Both the position numbers and the translations under genes were made by a program. DNA of 64,000 nt from Rhodosorus marinus. Lineage: Eukaryota; Rhodophyta; Stylonematophyceae; Stylonematales; Stylonemataceae. The stretch spans positions 1,612,001 to 1,676,000 of the forward strand of contig JAMWBK010000006.1 of assembly GCA_029953675.1 (NCBI GenBank), written 5' to 3'. The notes beneath the pieces are model-generated. The model worked only from the letters and a program-made list of their open reading frames with translations. It was not told the origin of the DNA and ran no database searches. Below, piece by piece: positions 57,829 to 64,000 of the stretch (position 1 is the stretch's first letter; each line of letters opens with the position of its first letter).

Positions 57829-60311
57829 TCATATAGAGGCACGATCGCCGAACGAGTACAACATTCCCGAGGCGAACCCGCTCGCTTCACTCAGCGTCGG
57901 TGGTTTCGTTTCCAGTGGTCTAAACTTCTCGCGCAAGGAGCTTATGAATCTCCTTCGGTATCTTGACGGCGGATTCACGCTTATCTGCATACATTCAAAG
58001 GTTGTCCACTTGTAAGTAAACTCGTGGGTTCCTCACGGTAGTGCGTTCACGCGATTAGCACAATGCAATGAGGACTTACTCCAGAAGAACAGTACCGACA
58101 AGCTTTCCCCACAAACTCCATTTGTTTCCGCTTCGTGTACGGCTGCAAAATGTCAATGATGCCAAGGCAAATTCGGTAGGTGATGGTTCTTTCACCATCC
58201 TGGCCAACGTACTGCTGGTAGCCGAAGACCCATGGCGCAACTTTCTCGTCTTCCCCGTAAACATCTTCATGAGTCCTCTCTCCCGGTATGACTTCGCTCA
58301 AGCCCAAGAGAAGGGAGTAATCCATAATGCCCTCGTCCTCTAGAAACTCGGAATCCCTTTCGATCTGGAAGAGGCGAAAAAAAAAACCCAAGCCGAAGTT
58401 AGCCCTGTGACTGCAGATTCCTGACAAATAACCCGTGACCGCGAGTAAGTCTCATTGCGCTGCGTACAACTGTAAGGATCCGATCCAGCACTTCCGGATC
58501 AAAATATAGCGGTTCCATGTCAAGATCTTTCAGGGTGGCAAAGTCGTTCAATTTCTCCTTCTCCGAAGCCCTTCGATTGATCACAGAGCCCTACGGAGAA
58601 AAGAGGATTCACGGGTTGGATTTTTTTGAGAAAAACTGCGAGTTGCGGGAAATCGAAAAGGAAAAAATCGTTCTCAACGCAAAACTGCACCTTAAGATCG
58701 TATTTCCTATCAATGTACAGGCCCCCGCGGAATATGCTCCCCATGGCAACGAGGCGAATATGATGTCTTTGGGCAGTCTTTATGTAAAAGCTTGCCACAA
58801 ACTTTGTCAAGAGTGTGTCCGGATACCTCTTGATATGCTTCACGTATCCTGGAAGCATCAATTTTAGCTTCTTTTCCTCATCCTGATTTGACGAAGCAAG
58901 AACGATGACGGAGCTGAGGAGCTACGGATCGAGTAAGAAAGTTTCTGCAATCGTTGGGGCTACAACTACCTGCGATATGGTCTTGATGAAGTACTCCTCA
59001 TCTTCTGTAATGTAGAACAGTGCCCCGCTCCTACCCGGAGTTGGAAGCTCTCGGATTTTGGCTTCTGACGAAACGCTGTCCAGAAACTCTGCATCAGATA
59101 TACCAAACGTCTCTCGAATCTCCTTGTACAGATACGGCGCGTGATGCGCCCAAGTTGTGCGAGAGACTTCTGTTTCTCCTCCAGAGGCTGCTGCACGTAG
59201 TTCAAAAACAACTGACACTTTGCTGTCCTGTCCGTTGAGCTCCGGCGGCTTGGATTCAGAGTTCAGGAGCTCGCTCGTCTGTCTCAGTCCCACCTGCATT
59301 CAATTGAGGAAGGCCTTTCACTTCTACGAACCCATCGAAGGACATCGCTGATACCAGTTCTTACCTGGAAAGCAAGAACAATACTCCAGCTCGGATGGCC
59401 TTTGAAAACTACCACCCCATCTTTGACCTTCTTCTTCCTTCTGCGCCCCTTGTTCACCTGCTTGCCGGCTTGCTTGCCGACCTTACCGACTCGACTAACG
59501 ACCCGAAACTTGGACAGCTTATCAGTCCTCTCCAATAGGTCTTGATCTTCACTATCCCCTGCTTCCAAGTCCTTTGCCTCCGGAGGGACAACTGGCCTGG
59601 AGAGGAGTAGGTAGTTCACCCTCCTCGTCGTTAGTTGAGTAGACAGTGCTGCATGTGACGAAGAAGAATGTGGCCCTGGATTTGACAAAGTCCTTCGAAC
59701 AGAGTCCTAGGTATTCGGGGCCATTGTTTATCAGGGAAGGGCGCCAAGTCAGCATTTCAGTACGGATTTGACAATTCCGTGCTGGTACAATGGGAGGAAT
59801 CCCTTGCATCGGTGCTGAGTTTTGGCCAGGTACCTACCTCCGCTACAGAATAAAACCTCGTGAGTTCGTCCTCGTCATGGGCATTATCAACTTGCAGATG
59901 GTTTAAGTCTGGCAACGACGCAGGCTGTCTTGATCCTGACGAGATATGTGGCTGTACCTGCTCTTCAGACCGCTCCAGAGGCGTGCCAGCACTACGCAAA
60001 ACACAAAAATTGGAGATCGCTCGTAAGGTTCATTAGCAAGTCCGGGTTGTTTTGGCGGAGGACAACATCGATCTCATTTGTTTTGAAATGGAGATCTGTT
60101 TCCAATTCTGGATCATCCAAGCTGCTAACCTCGTTGCGTTCAGCCCAGTTTTTTTCTTATTTGGGTTCAGCCCCGTTAGGATTCGAGATATACTCTGAAT
60201 ACCCGTGTTTTTCTTACTATCAGCGGTTAAGGAACTATCCGCCATCAGCGGTTCACTTTCCAAGAGAACAGCATTGTCCACGTCCTCACTGGTTATCTTG
60301 AGGTCATCCAT
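57829..60311 (-). CDS. PIP5K: Phosphatidylinositol-4-phosphate 5-kinase
   Basis: Makes PI(4,5)P2 at the plasma membrane. About nine exons from the ATG at 60311 (MDDLKITSEDVDNAVLL) to TGA at 57829. The N-terminal 250 residues are low in similarity and Ser/Lys-rich, ending in a basic run (KQVNKGRRRKKKVKDG). The kinase core begins VVVFKGHPSWSIVLAFQVGL, then FGISDAEFLDSVSSEAKIRE, GRSGALFYITEDEEYFIKTI, LPGYVKHIKRYPDTLLTKFV, IDRKYDLKGSVINRRAS, LKDLDMEPLYFDPEVLDRI, QIERDSEFLEDEGIMDYSLL (catalytic region with the MDYSLL signature), TYRICLGIIDILQPYTKRKQ and a last exon ISVNPPSRYRRRFISSLREK equivalent to the family SAV.P..Y..RF end. The DLKGS motif is intact. There are no MORN repeats, which plant PIP5Ks usually carry. 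Substrate class (type I versus II or III) was not resolved from the activation loop. Confidence 0.93.
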
Positions 60312-62131
60312 TGGCCGCAGTTAAAAGCCCTCCTAACTATTTTTCTGAACAGCAGGCAGAAGCTGGAAGAAGTCCTCTGCAGATTTCAGCCAAACGCCAG
60401 AGCCTCAGGAAGATACTGCAAAGTTCCAATTCCAAAACACAGACGAAAGTATACAAAAAGTGCACCAGACAATGTCCGCACAGAAAAAAAAAAAAGACTG
60501 GGCAAAACAACCCGCCCTCTATATGTAGATAAGTCAAGTATTTAAAAAGTAATTCCCACAACCTGTTGAGCAGCGATCCCTCGCTGTTAAACCCAGCCTC
60601 ATCTCACACCAGCGGAGCAGCGTAGCACATCAACTCTCTTCACGGCATCCATTTCTTCAGTCGAACTATAATTTCATCTGGGGTAACGATCGAAATGAGT
60701 AGAAAAACAACTTCTCCGCACTTCAACCTTCCCTTGAAGTCCAGTCCCTCTCTAACCCAACCCGTCAAACCCAAAGATTCACTCCCACCATCACTGCTGC
60801 TCCTCCTTCCCACCCTATCAGCAAAACCGCGATTTCCAATTTGTTCACTTTTTCGAACCATGACATATCCTTTATTATAGAGGAACTCGTCATAATTAAC
60901 TAAAATATGAACCATGCTTCTACAATTCATCAAAATCGATCGAATTATCTAAGCTTTACGAAAAAAAGGTTTGTTTATCGTAGATATTGTCAGTTCAATC
61001 CCCAAAAAGTCAAATCGAGCAAGACGTTTACGAAATACATGACAATAATTTTAAAATGTATAAAAGTAATTTCTGGGGGCTCGCCGCTACCATCCTCATC
61101 TCCTATTCATGCATTCATTTTTTACTTTAAAAACGAGAAAAGTACACTGAGTACGGCAAAATATGAAAAAGGTACATTTATTGATGCTGATACACATTTG
61201 AAAAATACTCTTAATATGAAATATTTTGCCATTACGAGCCGGCCGCCAAAAAGTGGGAAAAACGAACGCTGCAAATGGACAATTTTCCGGTTGTGTCTTT
61301 ATTCCTTTCTCATATATATTCTGCTATTTCCTCTATTTACCCCTGTTTTGAGGATTCCATATTGGTTCATCATATGAAAATTTGAAATTAATTAGGATAG
61401 TATGTGGTAGAGAGCTATTTCAAATAAACCCCTGGGGATTTGTGATGTAAATAATAATGGTTCCAATGATATTGAGATACGTGTCCTATACGAACGGAAT
61501 TAAGGAGCTTGCCGTTCATGGACAACTTGCCGGTCCACTAGACTTTGGTCTTCGATCTCATCATGAGCACAGCCAGTCTAGTTTACACACGAGTTTCAAC
61601 ATGCGGCCATGTCAGGTGGAATGTCGTACTTTCTATCCTGGCAGAATATTAACTGTCTAAGATGACGTTGCGATAATGTATCGCGACCATGGGGGCGACT
61701 GGTAGATGGGCAAAATCTTTTCGACGGAATATTGTCGTGCTTGAGTGAAGGAGGCTAAGTGAGGAGGCAAATCCTTCAAATTTTACGTTCGCTAGTCCTT
61801 TGCCCGCAAAAACAAATCGGTATCGATATAGTACAAACGCAAACGACTGTCGTCACATCAGGCTGTCGTCTGATAGAGACAGTCTGCGATGTCATAATGT
61901 CGTTCAGACAACCGCAACTAAATCAACTCTCTGAACGACTCCAAGACGTCTTGGACTCGTTAAATACCTTCTGATCCGATTGTAGATAGAAGAAGCCTAC
62001 GCCCACCATCCCATCCTCGAGAACCCGGAAATGTTTGGCGTCTCGGTTCCAATGGGCTAGCAATCTTATCAGGCCATCGGGCAGATGCTGGTATGTGTCC
62101 CGAGGAGGTTGGGTGCTCCTTTCCACGACAG
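60312..62131. other. A/T-rich spacer with one long ORF
   Basis: About 1.8 kb between PIP5K and mitochondrial uS4. Apart from the 156-codon frame at 60907-61377 nothing is supported. The region 60.9-61.45 kb is markedly A/T-rich. Confidence 0.5.
60907..61377 (+). CDS. Candidate orphan ORF with C-terminal membrane helix
   Basis: ATG-started frame of 156 codons in A/T-rich DNA, where stops are common, so its length is unusual. The product is basic (many Lys and Arg) and ends with a hydrophobic stretch FRLCLYSFLIYILLFPLFTP and then RIPYWFII. There is no G/T-rich leader upstream and no homology that I recognise, so it may be a chance ORF or a degenerate element fragment. Confidence 0.25.
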   Translation: MNHASTIHQNRSNYLSFTKKRFVYRRYCQFNPQKVKSSKTFTKYMTIILKCIKVISGGSPLPSSSPIHAFIFYFKNEKSTLSTAKYEKGTFIDADTHLKNTLNMKYFAITSRPPKSGKNERCKWTIFRLCLYSFLIYILLFPLFTPVLRIPYWFII

Positions 62132-63269
62132 TTAGTCCGGCAGAAGCTCGTTACCTGTAGGTTCGTAGTATGCTGAGCGTAGTCTTCCAAGCTGATACTT
62201 TCTGTTTCTGAAGGTACCATGTTCCGCAAAGTGTGAGATCGCCCTGTCTGGCCGAAGCTTTGCATCCTTCGCGTATGGTAGAAAGGATTGATGCCTCATT
62301 TCGAGCATCTCCTCATCTGTTGGCTGGCGCACAAGGACTAAAGAAAACGCACTTCTGTTCACCTCAATCCAGGGGAGCATTCCTGCCGTCGAAAAGTGCA
62401 TGTCGCTTGAGTTAGTACCGCAAATCTTAGATGCTCATGGAGCAAAAACCTTAGAAGATCAATGCCTACCAGTTACAGATGTCCTCAACAAAGATTCGTA
62501 TCCACCATTTTCCTCGTGCAGCTTCTTGGCTGCCGAGAGGCAGTGACGAACCGCGAGGTGCCAACCTTTCGGGTGCACCTATCATTTTCCGCGCGGAGAT
62601 TTTTTAGTTCACGTGTCCCTATTATCCCAACCGATCAGATCTTCGGGCTTTGACGTACTATTATTAGATCCCCAACCTCGCAAGGACAGCGAGGGCCAGG
62701 CACGCGCACGCCGTTCTTGAACACGTAGCCGTAGGAAACGAGTTGAGCAGCCTGACTGAAGTCGGCGCAAATGTGTGATCTAACAAGCAGAGTGTCTGTT
62801 CGCAGTTCAAGTGACCTCATCAAGTTGCTTGCTGGGTCTCCTGACATGCGATGAGCTCTTATCATATGACCCTTGAAATGCTTATCGCGCAGGTTCCCGT
62901 AGAAGTACTTCATTTTCTGCTTCTCTCGCAAGTTGATCCCGTAGCTAGCCTTAGGCGCAGTTTTGGTTTGCATCTGCCCAAAAATTTAAGGGTAAATTAG
63001 AACATGAGCTTCCAACGAAAGCAGATCACAATGTTTACGTTCCTCGGACTTACCATCCTTGGCACCGCCTCGTACTGAGTAAACCCTCGCCAAGATTCGT
63101 TGGTCGTCTTATTATCCCCGTCCAAGTAAGGAGAGTTAAAAGAATTCTGAATTTTCTGCTCATTCGGCAACCGAAATCGCACAGGCGCTCCCCTAGTTTG
63201 CTTCCATCTCTTCGGGATTCGGATCAACTCCGCAACCCCAGGCCTAAGGATCGGCGTCAATCTGTTCAT
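62132..63269 (-). CDS. MRPS4: Mitochondrial small-subunit ribosomal protein uS4m
   Basis: Nucleus-encoded bacterial-type S4. The ATG at 63269 begins [20 protein letters not shown]. After an intron (donor gtaagt near 63053, acceptor gggcag before ATGCAAACC near 62973) the S4 core reads [20 protein letters not shown] then [20 protein letters not shown] and the S4 RNA-binding domain [20 protein letters not shown] ... [10 protein letters not shown] further exon ([20 protein letters not shown]) and a final exon ([20 protein letters not shown] ... GNELLPD) add a long C-terminal extension; the last splice uses an intron of only about 36 bp that keeps phase. Plastid rps4 stays in the plastid genome of red algae, so a nuclear S4 should be mitochondrial; the Arg-rich, acid-poor first 30 residues fit a mitochondrial presequence. 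Compartment is an inference. Confidence 0.82.
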
Positions 63270-63418
63270 CTTATCATATTTCACAAACCGTATGCAAAAA
63301 GAAATTTAAGAATTCTCCTCGAATTTCGTTCTCGATGAAAATCTTCAGCCCGTTAGCACCTGCCTGTCGCATAAGTCCGACGCAACTCTGCCCACATCTC
63401 CTCTCCAGTTCGCCCTCT

Positions 63419-64000
63419 TCACTGTTTCCGGGTCCTACGTTGGTCCGAAATAACTGCACCAAACACTAATGTCAAGCGAAGAACAGCCGGAGCTAAGTGT
63501 TCGTAGTCTGGATTAGCAGAGCGTTTAAGGATCTCCGCGTAGATGTCAGAATGTCTCGATTAGCTGAAACTCGTTTCTCAAGCAATGTTAGAATGCGATT
63601 TTTTGAAGACCTGTCGTTGTGAATCCAGGTGGTACACGACAAAGGCCAATTCAGGAGGAGAGTCTCGACCTTGAAATGAGTTTTTTTTTTCAAGCCCGCC
63701 AGATGAGAAGCTAGGACGCTGTAGAGAAGTTCGACAAGCGATTTGAAATACTCAAATTCCTGTTGAACAGTCCGTCCAAATTATTTGTCGCGAACCTCTG
63801 GAACTTCCCGGCCGTCCCTTGTCGAAGATGTTCGGCCAGCCTCCCTATAGGGCTCGAGAGGCTCGGAAGGCGGCGGGGGGCAAGAGACTTCGAGAATCTG
63901 GATCAGGTGCACCGATACGACTAGCGAAAGGGATAGGTTATCATAACGCGCCGTATTCACTTTATCAGATAAGCCGAGGCGGTCGGCTCTGAGGAGGAGC
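63419..64000 (-). CDS. Partial unknown alpha-helical protein at the right edge
   Basis: The gene enters from beyond the right edge. A frame open from the edge to about 63800 (LLLRADRLGLSDKV, LVVSVHLIQILEVSCPPPPS) can splice in phase, after a short intron ending caacag, to EFEYFKSLVELLYSVLASHL and KVETLLLNWPLSCTTWIHND. A second short intron (about 59 bp) would join HSDIYAEILKRSANPDYEHL then APAVLRLTLVFGA, ending at TGA 63419-63421 or continuing by another splice. The product is leucine-rich, compatible with a helical solenoid. I do not recognise the family. It is only 150 bp upstream of, and in the same direction as, the uS4m gene. Confidence 0.45.

Overview
This window looks like nuclear DNA from a photosynthetic eukaryote, most likely a unicellular red alga. 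The evidence is: (i) genes broken by short GT-AG introns, mostly about 50 to 180 bp; (ii) a eukaryotic housekeeping set (cytosolic ribosomal protein eL18, TAF12, SYF1, eIF2B-gamma, MYST acetyltransferase, PIP5K, RtcB); (iii) nucleus-encoded plastid proteins (a PsbQ-like lumen protein with a twin-arginine signal, a small two-helix plastid protein, a Ycf45/SpoIIIAA-type ATPase); and (iv) a nucleus-encoded mitochondrial uS4. The red algal assignment is an inference; other algae with plastids are not excluded. No phage, bacterial operon, CRISPR, rRNA or tRNA gene was found.

Layout. 1-2000 (-): partial alpha-helical protein, possibly MMS22L-like. 3.0-3.8 kb (+): eL18. 5.7-6.5 kb (+): TAF12. 6.6-8.5 kb (-): DDX47/Rrp3 helicase. 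8.9-10.2 kb (-): divergent TFIIB-family factor. 12.2-14.7 kb (-): ITFG1-like FG-GAP membrane protein. 15.9-17.5 kb (+): RtcB ligase. 20.5-23.0 kb (+): secreted Notum/pectin-acetylesterase-like protein ending in a Hedgehog-type Hint domain. 25.1-25.5 kb (+): small orphan protein. 25.9-26.5 kb (-): TENA/THI-4. 27.9-28.5 kb (-): PsbQ-like. 31.1-31.4 kb (+): two-helix plastid protein. 33.2-36.5 kb (+): dsRBD-like plus Ycf45/SpoIIIAA ATPase. 37.0-40.8 kb (-): SYF1. 42.4-43.3 kb (+): canopy family. 44.2-45.4 kb (+): methyltransferase. 45.9-46.8 kb (-): coiled coil. 48.5-49.8 kb (-): sulfotransferase. 50.7-51.5 kb (+): PH domain. 51.8-54.6 kb (-): MYST acetyltransferase with a C-terminal extension. 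55.7-57.7 kb (+): eIF2B-gamma. 57.8-60.3 kb (-): PIP5K. 62.1-63.3 kb (-): mitochondrial uS4. 63.4-64.0 kb (-): partial unknown.

The genes are independent single units on both strands, not pathway clusters. Several touch gene expression: TAF12, the TFIIB-like factor and MYST (transcription), SYF1 (splicing), RtcB (tRNA ligation), DDX47 and eL18 (ribosomes), eIF2B-gamma (initiation). Sequence upstream of many start codons is strongly G/T-rich on the sense strand, which gives a strand-asymmetric promoter/leader signature.

Most interesting points: the Hint-domain fusion with a degenerate hydrolase motif; the nuclear dsRBD-Ycf45 fusion; a 123-bp inverted-repeat element with 7-bp flanking duplications (MITE-like) at 43.6 kb; a 197-bp tandem duplication at 41.4 kb; and a GTAC-rich spacer at 50.1 kb.
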